Assembly: GCA_001829495.1 (NCBI GenBank)
Contig: MIBJ01000040.1
Span: 6,855-49,724, forward strand
Length of the DNA stretch: 42,870 nucleotides
Source of the DNA: Spirochaetes bacterium RBG_16_49_21
GTDB lineage: Bacteria; Spirochaetota; UBA4802; UBA5550
Reading direction: 5' to 3'
Below are positions 7,226 to 15,499 of this stretch, piece after piece. The translations under genes were made by a program, and so were the position numbers. Below the pieces are notes generated by a model. That model had not been told where the DNA came from, made no database searches, and saw only the letters and a program-made list of their open reading frames with translations. Each line of letters starts with the position of its first letter. Position 1 is the stretch's first letter.

Positions 7226-7957
7226 ATGATATCCATGCAGCAACTTGAGGAGCTTGAAAACCGTGTTGTCAAGGCGCTACAATTGATCAGCGATTTACGG
7301 ACCGAAAACTCAAAACTTGAAAATGAAAATGAAGAGATAAAGGGCGAGCTGGAGGAAACCAAGCTGAGCCTTGAAGAGAAAGAGCAGGAGATAGAGAGAA
7401 TCCGAAAAGAACTCGACGCCGCGACCGCGGAGCTCGAGGATTTGAACGCCAAGGAGGAGGTTCTGGAGAAAAAGGTGATCGCGCTCCTCGGTAAGCTTGA
7501 CGGCCTGTCTGCCGGCGGAAGCATACCCAGCGGCGAGAGAATCGGGAGAAAACCCTCCCCGCCTGCGGGTGCGGCCCGGATGAGGAAAAAACCGCCGGTA
7601 TCCGATGATGATACCGTTGTTCTCGAAGATTTTAATGAGGAAGACGTCAGGGTGGAGACCGTTGAATCGAAGGACGCCGTCGATCTTGACGAGGACGACG
7701 ATATAATCATAATCGACGATGAAGACGAGCTTTCAGCGAAAAGCGGCGGTGGCGTCGCCCTGGAAACCGTGCCGGAGAGCGATGATGATATAATTTTGCT
7801 CGAGGAAAAGGACGAGGAGATTACCATTGACGATGTCGAGAACGATAAAGTTATAATCGATGAGGATGAAAAATCACGCAAAAGTCCGCCGAAGCGCCGA
7901 AGCAAGCCTAAAGAAAAAGACGATGACTTTTTGATCATCGAGGAAGATGACCGGTAA
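7226..7957 (+). CDS. Acidic coiled-coil protein, ZapB-like N terminus
   Basis: 243 residues. Residues 1 to about 90 form a strong heptad coiled coil (LEELENRVVKALQLISDL, then Glu/Lys/Leu repeats) like ZapB-type division proteins; residues 110-243 are a low-complexity acidic tail with repeated DDDIIIIDD-type blocks and a few Lys/Arg-Pro segments. ATG 7226 is chosen for GGAGGGA (7214-7220). It lies 20 nt before zapA, so a role with ZapA at the division ring is plausible by context. The acidic tail is much longer than in ZapB and is unexplained. Confidence 0.65.
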   Translation: MISMQQLEELENRVVKALQLISDLRTENSKLENENEEIKGELEETKLSLEEKEQEIERIRKELDAATAELEDLNAKEEVLEKKVIALLGKLDGLSAGGSIPSGERIGRKPSPPAGAARMRKKPPVSDDDTVVLEDFNEEDVRVETVESKDAVDLDEDDDIIIIDDEDELSAKSGGGVALETVPESDDDIILLEEKDEEITIDDVENDKVIIDEDEKSRKSPPKRRSKPKEKDDDFLIIEEDDR

Positions 7958-7977
7958 TCCGCCGGTGAGGTAATGCC

Positions 7978-8301
7978 GTGGATAGCAATAAAGTAACGGT
8001 GACGATTTTCGGCCAGACCTATACGATAGACGGCGATGCGCCGAAGGATTATATTCTCCGGCTGGCCGAATACCTTAATGATAAGATGGAAGAAGTCCGG
8101 ACAAACAGTTCGGTAACCAATCCGACTCAGGTCGCAATCCTCGCGGCGTTGAATGTGACGGACGAGTACTTCCAATTACAAAAACTTAAGTCAGGCACGG
8201 ACAACGAAGTTGAAAGAAAGACCCTCGCCCTTATTTCAATGCTCGATCAGGGCCTCATCGGAGATAGCTTCTCCCAACCCGCCGCCATGGTCAAAGATTA
8301 A
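7978..8301 (+). CDS. zapA: Cell division protein ZapA
   Basis: 107 residues with the ZapA pattern: VTVTIFGQTYTIDG at the start (beta hairpin), then AEYLNDKMEEVR and a long helix through VAILAALNVTDEYFQLQK. ZapA tetramers cross-link FtsZ filaments. Start GTG 7978 has GTGAGG 7 nt upstream. Together with the coiled-coil gene it forms a two-gene unit; no 6S RNA was evident downstream, where it sits in some bacteria. Confidence 0.85.
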   Translation: MDSNKVTVTIFGQTYTIDGDAPKDYILRLAEYLNDKMEEVRTNSSVTNPTQVAILAALNVTDEYFQLQKLKSGTDNEVERKTLALISMLDQGLIGDSFSQPAAMVKD

Positions 8302-8354
8302 ACAATTCTTCCCAGGCTTATTACGGAAACAGTGCGGGCCTCTATACGCTCTTG

Positions 8355-8390
8355 ACCCCCCTCCTGTCCCCCCTTCGTAAGGGGGGAGGC
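8355..8390 (-). repeat. G-rich hairpin repeat, copy A
   Basis: A 9-bp hairpin TCCCCCCTT-cgt-AAGGGGGGA (8367-8387) lies next to a C-rich tail. Read on the minus strand it is hairpin followed by AGGAGGGGGG, the architecture shared with 13990-14108, 31413-31472 and 40772-40802. Confidence 0.65.
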
Positions 8391-8444
8391 TCTTCAACCG
8401 GAATTTAATTCACTCCCTAAAACAGAAGAAATAATAAAAAATGC

Positions 8445-8472
8445 TTGAAATGTATGGCTTTTATTCTACAAT
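8445..8472 (+). promoter_or_regulatory. Candidate sigma-70 type promoter of the chemotaxis genes
   Basis: TTGAAA (8445-8450) and TACAAT (8467-8472) with a 16-nt spacer, 50 nt upstream of the cheW start. Each hexamer differs from consensus at one position. No sigma-28-type sequence was noted here. Confidence 0.5.
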
Positions 8473-8522
8473 AAATTGTATTATTGCATTTCCATGATTA
8501 TAATTATCCCGGGTATGCCGAT

Positions 8523-9038
8523 ATGGATTTGAAAGAGCTTATCAACAATCAGGAACAGGTTGATGTCGAGTTGTCGTCTGAAGAGGAGGGGGCCCTGCTC
8601 GCCGAAGGGGCGGTAATCCAGCTGGTGAGCTTTGTCCTGGACGATGTCGAATACGGCATTGATATTCTTGCGGTTCATGAGATATTGCGGTTTCCTGAGA
8701 TAGCGAGGCTGCCCAACGCGCCTTCTTTCATAAAAGGGGTTATCAACCTGAGAGGAAATATCATTCCGGTTGTTGACGTGAGAAAGAGGTTCGGATTCCC
8801 CAAAGCCGACATTACGCTCCTGACCAGAGTGATCGTTATTGAAACAAACGATAAACTGGTCGGGCTTATGGTTGATAACGTTCATCAGGTAGTGAGGATT
8901 TCACAAAACAGCATTGAGCCGCCTTCGGAGCTGATCGAGGGCGTGTCCGAAGTATATATCTGGGGCATCGGCAGGTTCCGGGAGCGGTTGATCGTCATCT
9001 TGAATTTGGCGAATATTCTTTTCCTGGAAGAAGATTAG
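8523..9038 (+). CDS. cheW: Chemotaxis coupling protein CheW
   Basis: 171 residues; the CheW SH3-like fold starts at about residue 30 (VIQLVSFVLDDVEYGIDI) with PNAPSFIKGVINLRGNIIPVVDVR, the strongest family signature, and ends with a strand pair around RERLIVILNL. It links CheA to chemoreceptors. ATG 8523 is preferred; the open frame begins at a TTG 39 nt earlier without support. A ~28-residue acidic N-terminal extension precedes the fold. First gene of the cheW-cheA-cheB cluster. Confidence 0.93.
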   Translation: MDLKELINNQEQVDVELSSEEEGALLAEGAVIQLVSFVLDDVEYGIDILAVHEILRFPEIARLPNAPSFIKGVINLRGNIIPVVDVRKRFGFPKADITLLTRVIVIETNDKLVGLMVDNVHQVVRISQNSIEPPSELIEGVSEVYIWGIGRFRERLIVILNLANILFLEED

Positions 9039-9066
9039 CAGCAACTGAAAAAAACGGGGTTTTACT

Positions 9067-12000
9067 ATGGCCTTTTCTCTTGGTGAATATCAGGATATAT
9101 TTTTGGAAGAAGCCGACGAGCAGATTCAGGAGCTCAATCAAAATCTTCTTGAATTGGAAAAAAATCCGGACAATAGTGAGATCATCAACAATATTTTCCG
9201 CGCCGCCCATTCCTTAAAAAGCTCGGCTGCTTTTGTCGGTTTAAATGAGCTTTCAGACCTCGCGCACACGATGGAGAATCTTCTTCAGGGCATCCGCGAC
9301 GGGAGTATGGAGATTACCTCCGAGATAATCGATATTATTTTTAAATGTTTCGACGAAATCCGCAATGTGATAGACACGATAGGTTCCGGTGAAAAGCCTG
9401 TTCAAGAGTTTCAATGGCTCATTGAGGAGATTCAAGAGGTGTGCAGGGAATCCGCGAAAACAGAGCAGGTAAGAAAGGAGCCCGTTGCCGCGAGGAAGAA
9501 ATTTTCCCAGCAAGACTCCATACCAAAAACCGTACTCGATGCCGAGCTGCGAAAACAAATCAAGGAAGGGCTTGAGGACGGCCGCAAGTGCTGCGAGGTC
9601 ACCATTTTTATTGAAAAGTCGGCGCAGATGAAGTGGGTCAAGGCGCAACTCTTATTAAGCAACGTGGGAAGGATCGGGGAAATAGTCACCACATTCCCTT
9701 CTGTTGAAAACCTTTCCGATGACGAGATGAATTCGATATTCAAGGTCATCGTTCTTACCAATGAATCGATTGATACGATACGGAAAGCAGCCAATATCGA
9801 TCTGGTGTACCGGATTGACGTGAGGACGATCAGCCTTTCACGGAAGGACGACAAGCTGGTATTGAAATTCGGAGAGAGCAAGACCTTGACCGGCGCTCAG
9901 ATGGCGGCCGAGATCAGGGAGGAAAAGGATTTCCAGAAGGCGGACGGGGATTTTTTGCCGGAGCCTGAGGTGAGTGAAGGAACGCGGGAAGACGAAGAAG
10001 AGGAAGAGGACGAAGAAGAGCGGCTCGACGGTGAGAAATCCGCTGTCAGGGGAGGAGAAAGGCCGGAGCAGGATAGAAGAAAAGTGATTGTATTGAAGAC
10101 CGTAAAGGTCTCAATCGATAAACTCGATCTTTTGCTCAATAACGTCGGGGAGCTGGTTATTGCAAACTCCGGCTTCTATAAGCTGTATGAGGAGATGCGG
10201 AAGATCAGCGAAGAGAAGGCAATCATCAACGAATTCAAGAGCCGTATGGAACAGATGTCGCGGATCGCCAAAGATCTCCAGAGCGGAATCATGAAAACCA
10301 GGATGGTTCCGATCGGACAGGTGCTCAACCGGTTCAAGAGGCTCGTGCGCGATCTTTCCAAAGAGTTCGGCAAGGATGTCGAGCTCATCCTCAAAGGAGA
10401 GGATACGGAGCTGGACAAGAAGGTGATTGATTCCATCGGCGAGCCCCTCATGCATCTGATCCGCAACGCCGTCGATCATGGAATCGAGAAGCCTGAAGAG
10501 CGGAAGCGGTTCGGCAAGTCGGAAACCGCGCATATCACCCTGAACGCCCACCAGAGCGGCAATCAGATATTCATCGAGGTGATCGACGATGGAATGGGCC
10601 TCAACCTCGACCAGATCAAGCGGAAAGCGATCGAGAAAGGCTTTGTCACTCCGGAAATGATCGGGGCAATGAGTGATTCGGATATTTATAATTTGATATT
10701 TACTCCGGGTTTCTCCACCGCCGCCAGGGTTACCGATATTTCCGGCCGCGGCGTGGGCATGAACGTGGTGAAAGAAATCGTAAATGAATTGAACGGCTCC
10801 GTGGGTATAGAGACCGAATACGGCATGGGTACGCGTTTTGTCCTGTCTTTCCCCATAACCCTGGCCATTATTCCCGCCATTATGGTGAAGGTCCGGCATG
10901 AGATGTACGCGATACCCCTGACCGACGTTATAGAGACGATCAAGATATCCCAGTCCGACTTCACCATTATCGAAGGGCATGAAGTGATAAATCTGCGGGG
11001 AGAGATTCTGTCCCTGCTGCGTTTGCCGCGTTTTGTCAATCTTAAGAGCGAACTGGGGCCGGATGATAAAATACCGGTCGTCGTAGTCGGTTTTGGGAAT
11101 AAAAAACTGGGGTTGATGGTCGACCGCCTGGAGGGAAAACAGGAAATCGTCATCAAGTCGCTTGAGCAGAATTACAAGACCGTGGAAGGCCTTGCCGGGG
11201 CGTCCATCCTCGGGGACGGGAGTATATGTCTTATCCTTGATATTTCGTCAATGTTAAACAAGGTCATAGCGGATCAGGACAAGCTTTCTAAATTTGACCG
11301 AAAGAGGCTCATGGATGCGGAAGCGGTTCAAATCGAAGAGGTCCAGTCCTTTGAGGAGAGCAGGGAGCAGGCTCCGTATGCCGGAAGGGATACGGAAAAA
11401 TCAAAGCGCGCCGTAAAGGACGGGGAAGCGGAGCCTGCCGCGGCCATGCAGGATGCCCGGCCCGTGGATCAGATAAAAAAACAGGTGCATAAAACCCTTG
11501 ATGAATTCAGGAAAGAATTACGCGAGAGCATCAAGTCGACCGTTGAGGAAGGCGAACCTTCCGAGCATATGGCGATATCCCTTGACATCACCGGCAGAGA
11601 TCTCGACGACTTCCGGCTGATAGCCAATATGGGGGCTACCACGGCAGCTGAATCCCTCTCTAAGATTTTAGACAAGCGGATTGACCTGTCTATCCCTGAG
11701 GTAACCATAAAACCGATCGAGTTGATTCCCAAGTATATCGGCGATATCGACAGCATCTATATGGGGATAATGATGCCCATACTGGGCGAGACGCGGGGCA
11801 CCATACTTTTTATTTTCAAAGAGAATATAGGATTTGAGATCATTAATCTTTTATACGGCATGGCTTTACGGAAGACCCGCGAGCTCAGTGAGGAAGGCGC
11901 CTCGGCGCTTGAAGAGCTTACGAATATCGTCGGCTCATCGGTCATCAATGTCTTTGGAGAAAAGGCCGGGCTCGTCATCCGGCCGGGCGTGCCCTCCATG

Positions 12001-12195
12001 GTGCATGACTATCTGCAATCGGTCATAGACTCGATTCTCGTGATCCATAACATGGTGAGTGATTATGCTATCGTCATGGACACCGCATTTTATTTTGAAG
12101 ATGATAAGATCATCGGAAACCTTCTGCTCATCCCCGAGGCGGATTCCTTAAAAACCATCGTCCAGCGTATGAGGTCAAATGTCGGGTCAAATTAA
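9067..12195 (+). CDS. cheA: Chemotaxis histidine kinase CheA with C-terminal CheC-like domain
   Basis: 1042 residues, far longer than the usual 650-750. Order: HPt domain with FRAAHSLKSSAAF (His48), a P2-like domain (about 160-270), an acidic linker, the dimerisation domain (about 338-400), HATPase with NAVDHGIEKPEER (about 460), DDGMGLN and GRGVGMNV, a CheW-like domain (about 598-730), a charged linker, and from about 834 a CheC/CheX-type domain. In that last domain the second active-site helix keeps the ExxN pair (LEELTNIVG) while the first has L in place of E (FRLIAN). CheC proteins dephosphorylate CheY-P, so kinase and phosphatase may be joined. Its end overlaps cheB by 17 nt. Confidence 0.93.
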   Translation: MAFSLGEYQDIFLEEADEQIQELNQNLLELEKNPDNSEIINNIFRAAHSLKSSAAFVGLNELSDLAHTMENLLQGIRDGSMEITSEIIDIIFKCFDEIRNVIDTIGSGEKPVQEFQWLIEEIQEVCRESAKTEQVRKEPVAARKKFSQQDSIPKTVLDAELRKQIKEGLEDGRKCCEVTIFIEKSAQMKWVKAQLLLSNVGRIGEIVTTFPSVENLSDDEMNSIFKVIVLTNESIDTIRKAANIDLVYRIDVRTISLSRKDDKLVLKFGESKTLTGAQMAAEIREEKDFQKADGDFLPEPEVSEGTREDEEEEEDEEERLDGEKSAVRGGERPEQDRRKVIVLKTVKVSIDKLDLLLNNVGELVIANSGFYKLYEEMRKISEEKAIINEFKSRMEQMSRIAKDLQSGIMKTRMVPIGQVLNRFKRLVRDLSKEFGKDVELILKGEDTELDKKVIDSIGEPLMHLIRNAVDHGIEKPEERKRFGKSETAHITLNAHQSGNQIFIEVIDDGMGLNLDQIKRKAIEKGFVTPEMIGAMSDSDIYNLIFTPGFSTAARVTDISGRGVGMNVVKEIVNELNGSVGIETEYGMGTRFVLSFPITLAIIPAIMVKVRHEMYAIPLTDVIETIKISQSDFTIIEGHEVINLRGEILSLLRLPRFVNLKSELGPDDKIPVVVVGFGNKKLGLMVDRLEGKQEIVIKSLEQNYKTVEGLAGASILGDGSICLILDISSMLNKVIADQDKLSKFDRKRLMDAEAVQIEEVQSFEESREQAPYAGRDTEKSKRAVKDGEAEPAAAMQDARPVDQIKKQVHKTLDEFRKELRESIKSTVEEGEPSEHMAISLDITGRDLDDFRLIANMGATTAAESLSKILDKRIDLSIPEVTIKPIELIPKYIGDIDSIYMGIMMPILGETRGTILFIFKENIGFEIINLLYGMALRKTRELSEEGASALEELTNIVGSSVINVFGEKAGLVIRPGVPSMVHDYLQSVIDSILVIHNMVSDYAIVMDTAFYFEDDKIIGNLLLIPEADSLKTIVQRMRSNVGSN

Positions 12196-13261
12196 TGTTT
12201 TGGTTGTTGATGATTCGGCGCTCGTACGAAAGATAATAACGGATTTACTGGAAATCGACCCCCGGATCAAGGTTATCGGAACTGCTGAAAACGGAAATTC
12301 CGCGATTGAGCTGAACCGCACGCTTAATCCCGACGTCATAACCTTGGATATCGAGATGCCGGTGCTTGACGGACTTGCCGCTTTACGAAGAATTATCGCC
12401 GAGAATCCCAAGCCGGTCATTATGCTTTCAGTATATACCCGGCACGGCGCTGAAGCGACGTTTAAGGCCCTTGAGTACGGTGCCGTGGATTTTGTGCCCA
12501 AACCCGTTTCCAACGTGTCGGCGTGGGCGGAGGAGATAGGCGAACAGCTCAGGACCAAAATTAAATCGGTTTATGAGTCAAACATCCTCGCGGGCGGGCA
12601 TATGTTTGCGCGGCCGTCCCATGCCCCATCCGATGACGCCCGAAAGCAGCAGGCCCCGGGAAAGGATGAAAGGGCATTCAAGAAAACCGATTCCAGCTCA
12701 AAGATAATCGGGATCGGGACCTCCACCGGAGGTCCTGCCGCCCTCATGGAGATATTCACAAACATACCGAAAAATTTCCCCTCGTCCATACTGGTGGTAC
12801 AGCATATGCCGGAGAATTTCACCAAGGCGTTTGCCGAACGGCTGGACAGCACGTCATACCTTAAAGTGAAGGAAGCGGAGGACAACGACCCCGTACTGCC
12901 CGGCTGCGGCTACATAGCACCGGGAGACCAGCATATCAGCATCGAAGAAAAAAATAAAAAGCTCCATGTAAGGGTGTCCCGGAGCGAAAAGGTGTCGGGG
13001 CATAGGCCTTCGATCGATGTTCTTTTTAATTCACTGGCCCACACCATGGGCAGAAATGCCATAGGAGTGATTATGACGGGAATGGGCAGGGACGGCGCTG
13101 AGGGAATCGTCAGGATAAAGACAGCGGGCGGCCGCACTATCGCTCAGAATGAGGAAACCTCGGTCGTTTACGGCATGAACCGGGTCGCTATTGAGAAGGG
13201 CAGTGTTGACGATATCGTGTCATTATCCGAAATACCTAAAAAAATTGTTGAATATATTTAA
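12179..13261 (+). CDS. cheB: Chemotaxis response regulator, protein-glutamate methylesterase CheB
   Basis: 360 residues. A receiver domain (DD at 11-12, phosphoacceptor D57 in ITLDIEMP, Thr/Ser switch region, KP near 104) is joined by a linker to the methylesterase domain with the Ser (GTSTGGPAAL), His (VVQHMPENF) and Asp (MTGMGRDGAEG) of the catalytic triad. It removes methyl groups from chemoreceptors once phosphorylated by CheA. The start overlaps cheA by 17 nt, implying coupled translation. No cheR is in the window. Confidence 0.96.
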   Translation: MSGQINVLVVDDSALVRKIITDLLEIDPRIKVIGTAENGNSAIELNRTLNPDVITLDIEMPVLDGLAALRRIIAENPKPVIMLSVYTRHGAEATFKALEYGAVDFVPKPVSNVSAWAEEIGEQLRTKIKSVYESNILAGGHMFARPSHAPSDDARKQQAPGKDERAFKKTDSSSKIIGIGTSTGGPAALMEIFTNIPKNFPSSILVVQHMPENFTKAFAERLDSTSYLKVKEAEDNDPVLPGCGYIAPGDQHISIEEKNKKLHVRVSRSEKVSGHRPSIDVLFNSLAHTMGRNAIGVIMTGMGRDGAEGIVRIKTAGGRTIAQNEETSVVYGMNRVAIEKGSVDDIVSLSEIPKKIVEYI

Positions 13262-13545
13262 CATTATCAGGTATATTGACAACGAGTTGGTAACGAGCTG
13301 GCTTAATAAAAGAGTATACTCGTAAAAAAATTAATTATTATTCCGGATAATTACGATATATTAATAGCTGCTCAGAAGGAATTTATTAATAGACTTGTTG
13401 AATAACTGAATTTTTTAGCGGGGTCTAAGGGGCGGAGCCTCTTAAAAAGCCCCCCGCAGGGGGCTTCCCCGAGCGCGAGACGGGAGTTTCGCAACAACTC
13501 AAATGCTCACGCTTGAACGGACAAGGAAGAAAATGGGGTAGGTGC
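13262..13545. other. Intergenic region with hairpins between cheB and cheY
   Basis: Contains two 10-nt near-repeats (AACGAGTTGG, AACGAGCTGG), a short palindrome GAGTATACTC, and a GC hairpin AAGCCCCC/GGGGGCTT (13447-13466) without a T-run. Just before cheY is GGAGTTTCGCAACAA (13483-13497), identical to 15 nt upstream of rpmI (6328-6342). A TTGACA occurs at 13276 but I could not pair it with a good -10. Confidence 0.5.
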
Positions 13546-13905
13546 ATGGCGACCATTTTAATAGTTGATGACGCAAAATTTATGAGGACTCTGGTAAAGG
13601 ACGCACTGGTTCCGGTAGGTCATCAAATCATCGGTGAGGCGGAGAATGGGAACGAAGCTGTTGAGTTGTATAAAAAATTGAAGCCGGAGCTGGTAACCAT
13701 GGATATAACCATGCGGGAAAAGGACGGCATCGAGGCGGCTGAGGAAATACTCCGTACGGACCCGAGAGCACGGATAATAATGGTCACGGCTCTCGGACAG
13801 GAGAATCTGCTGACGAGGGCTATTAAACTGGGTGTGAAGGATTTTGTTGTTAAGCCTTTTCCTCCGGAGAGGCTCCAGAAGGCTGCGGAGAAGGCGCTCG
13901 CCTAA
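13546..13905 (+). CDS. cheY: CheY-like response regulator
   Basis: 119 residues, a single receiver domain. Acidic pair D8/D9, phosphoacceptor D53 in LVTMDITM, Thr in IIMVTALG and Lys in FVVKPF are all present. Phosphorylated by CheA it would bind the flagellar motor switch. ATG 13546 is chosen, with GGTAGG upstream, over an in-frame ATG 33 nt earlier that would add a non-family leader. It is separated from cheB by 284 nt and followed by a terminator, so it is probably transcribed alone. Position in the cluster supports the chemotaxis role. Confidence 0.9.
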   Translation: MATILIVDDAKFMRTLVKDALVPVGHQIIGEAENGNEAVELYKKLKPELVTMDITMREKDGIEAAEEILRTDPRARIIMVTALGQENLLTRAIKLGVKDFVVKPFPPERLQKAAEKALA

Positions 13906-13940
13906 AATAAACGAATTGACTATAATCAGTATTATATTGT

Positions 13941-13977
13941 AAACACCCCTTATGATTCATGAGGGGTGTTTCATTTT
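13941..13977 (+). terminator. Rho-independent terminator after cheY
   Basis: AAACACCCCT (13941-13950) pairs perfectly with AGGGGTGTTT (13962-13971), an 11-nt loop, followed by a short T-rich tail (CATTTTG). Confidence 0.75.
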
Positions 13978-13989
13978 GATGCCTCTTGC

Positions 13990-14108
13990 TCCCTCCCCCT
14001 TGATGGGGGAGGGTTGGGGTGGGGGTGATGAATTTAAGAAACCAGATGATTTTGCATGCCCAAGAACCAAGCTCACCCTCCCCTTACCCCTCCCATCAAG
14101 GGAGGGGA
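13990..14108. repeat. Inverted pair of G-rich hairpin repeats, copy B (REPIN-like)
   Basis: The left unit (13991-14030) has hairpin CCCTCCCCC-ttgat-GGGGGAGGG plus a G/T tail; the right unit (14073-14108) is the same architecture on the opposite strand with hairpin CCCCTCCC-atcaa-GGGAGGGG. Two inverted REP units separated by ~40 nt match the layout of REPIN elements. It lies between the cheY terminator and scpA. Confidence 0.7.
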
Positions 14109-14157
14109 ATACTTTAATTAAAAATCGCCTAATTCGAGCAAGAAGGGAAATCTATTT

Positions 14158-14919
14158 ATGACGGAAACGCGGGAAAATAAAGAGATTAAAGAGGATAACG
14201 GCAATTATATCATCCATATAGATAATTTTGACGGGCCTCTTGGCTTGCTATGGGATCTGATAAAAAGATCGAAGATCGATATTACCGAGGTCTCCATATC
14301 CCGCATAACCGAGCAGTACCTTGATTTTCTCCGGATTATGGACAGGATGAACGTCAGCATAGCGGCGGATTTCATCCATATGGCTTCGGAGCTCCTGTTT
14401 TACAAGAGCCGCGCCCTGCTCCCGGCAGCGCAGATTGAGGATGAATATTTTGTTCCTCCCCTGCCGCCGGAGCTGGTCCAGCGGCTTCTGGAGTTTAAGA
14501 AATTTCAAGGCGCGTCCCGACGGTTGCTTGAGGAATTTGAGGCCAGCGCGAATAAATTCACCCGGGAGAACAGCCTTGAGGACATTGTAGGGCTTGACGA
14601 TTTCAGCGAGCTGTCGCTCTTCGATTTACTGAAGGCTTTTGCAGAGGTTATGGAATCCGTCAGGAAGGTGGAAGAGAAGGAAATTGTATTTGACGAGATA
14701 CTCGTGAGCGACAGGATGGAGGATATAAAAAAAATGGCCCGCGACAGGGATGTCTTGTATTTTGTCGATATCTTCACGGCCAGCCCTTCGCGCATGGAAA
14801 TAGTCGTTTCATTTCTGGCCGTTCTGGAACTCGCCCGGATGAAGATTATCAAAGTGATTCAGCATGCGGTTTATGGCATAATACGGATAGTGAATTTTAA
14901 TGGAAAAAACGAAAAATGA
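14158..14919 (+). CDS. scpA: Segregation and condensation protein A
   Basis: 253 residues. The N terminus IHIDNFDGPLGLLWDLIKRSKIDI is the ScpA signature that contacts ScpB, followed by ITEQYLDFL and LLFYKSRALLP, and a C-terminal winged-helix region for SMC head binding. ScpA is the kleisin of the bacterial condensin complex. ATG 14158 has AAGGGA upstream. It overlaps scpB by 20 nt and opens a long co-directional operon. Confidence 0.93.
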   Translation: MTETRENKEIKEDNGNYIIHIDNFDGPLGLLWDLIKRSKIDITEVSISRITEQYLDFLRIMDRMNVSIAADFIHMASELLFYKSRALLPAAQIEDEYFVPPLPPELVQRLLEFKKFQGASRRLLEEFEASANKFTRENSLEDIVGLDDFSELSLFDLLKAFAEVMESVRKVEEKEIVFDEILVSDRMEDIKKMARDRDVLYFVDIFTASPSRMEIVVSFLAVLELARMKIIKVIQHAVYGIIRIVNFNGKNEK

Positions 14920-15499
14920 CATTATCGAAAAGAATGATTCAGTTGAATCTTATGCTGAGCCGGATGATTCTTCAATTAAGGGTCTGATGGAAGCGGTGCT
15001 GTTTTTGAGCAATGAGCCCGTGCCCCTGTCTTTTTTCGTTAAGAATTTTTCACTTGATTCCACCCAGGCCAAGATTCTGCTCGATTCCCTTATTGATGAA
15101 TACGCGGACCGGGACGGCGGCATACGGCTTGAAGAAATCGCCAAGGGTTATCAGTTTGAAACCAATACCCGCTATGCGGAACAGCTGCGGCGGGTGAGCG
15201 GGGTAAAAAAACGTGAGGGACTGTCCAGGGGGATGCTGGAGACCCTGGCGATCATCGCATACAAGCAGCCGGTCGTGCTCGCCGAGATTGACGAGCTGCG
15301 CGGAGTGTCTTCCCGCATGATGGTGGTAAAGCTGATGGAACGGGGTCTTGTCAAGCCGGTCGGCCGCAAGGAGCTTCCCGGCCGCCCCCTTGCCTATGGC
15401 ACGACCAATGAATTTTTGCGGCATTTCGGTTTGGGCAAGCTGTCCGATCTGCCCAAGCTCTCGGAGATAAAGGAGTTTTCCATAACCGGGGATGAATAG
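14900..15499 (+). CDS. scpB: Segregation and condensation protein B
   Basis: 199 residues with two winged helices: LMEAVLFLSNEPVPLSFF near residue 30 and GMLETLAIIAYKQPVVLAEIDELRGVSS near residue 110, the strongest ScpB signature, then GRKELPGRPLAYGTTNEFLRHFGL. ScpB dimers bind the ScpA kleisin. It starts within scpA and its stop overlaps the pheA start by 8 nt. Confidence 0.94.
   Translation: MEKTKNDIIEKNDSVESYAEPDDSSIKGLMEAVLFLSNEPVPLSFFVKNFSLDSTQAKILLDSLIDEYADRDGGIRLEEIAKGYQFETNTRYAEQLRRVSGVKKREGLSRGMLETLAIIAYKQPVVLAEIDELRGVSSRMMVVKLMERGLVKPVGRKELPGRPLAYGTTNEFLRHFGLGKLSDLPKLSEIKEFSITGDE

Noticed and set aside
7120-8175. 351-residue Ser-rich open frame on the minus strand
   Set aside because: It is the reverse complement of the acidic coiled-coil and ZapA genes; low-complexity Ser runs mirror Glu/Asp codons.
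8302-8484. 6S RNA downstream of zapA
   Set aside because: The space is taken up by a G-rich hairpin repeat and no 6S-like closed stem was visible.
10111-10980. 289-residue open frame on the minus strand inside cheA
   Set aside because: Antisense to conserved CheA domains and without ribosome-binding site.
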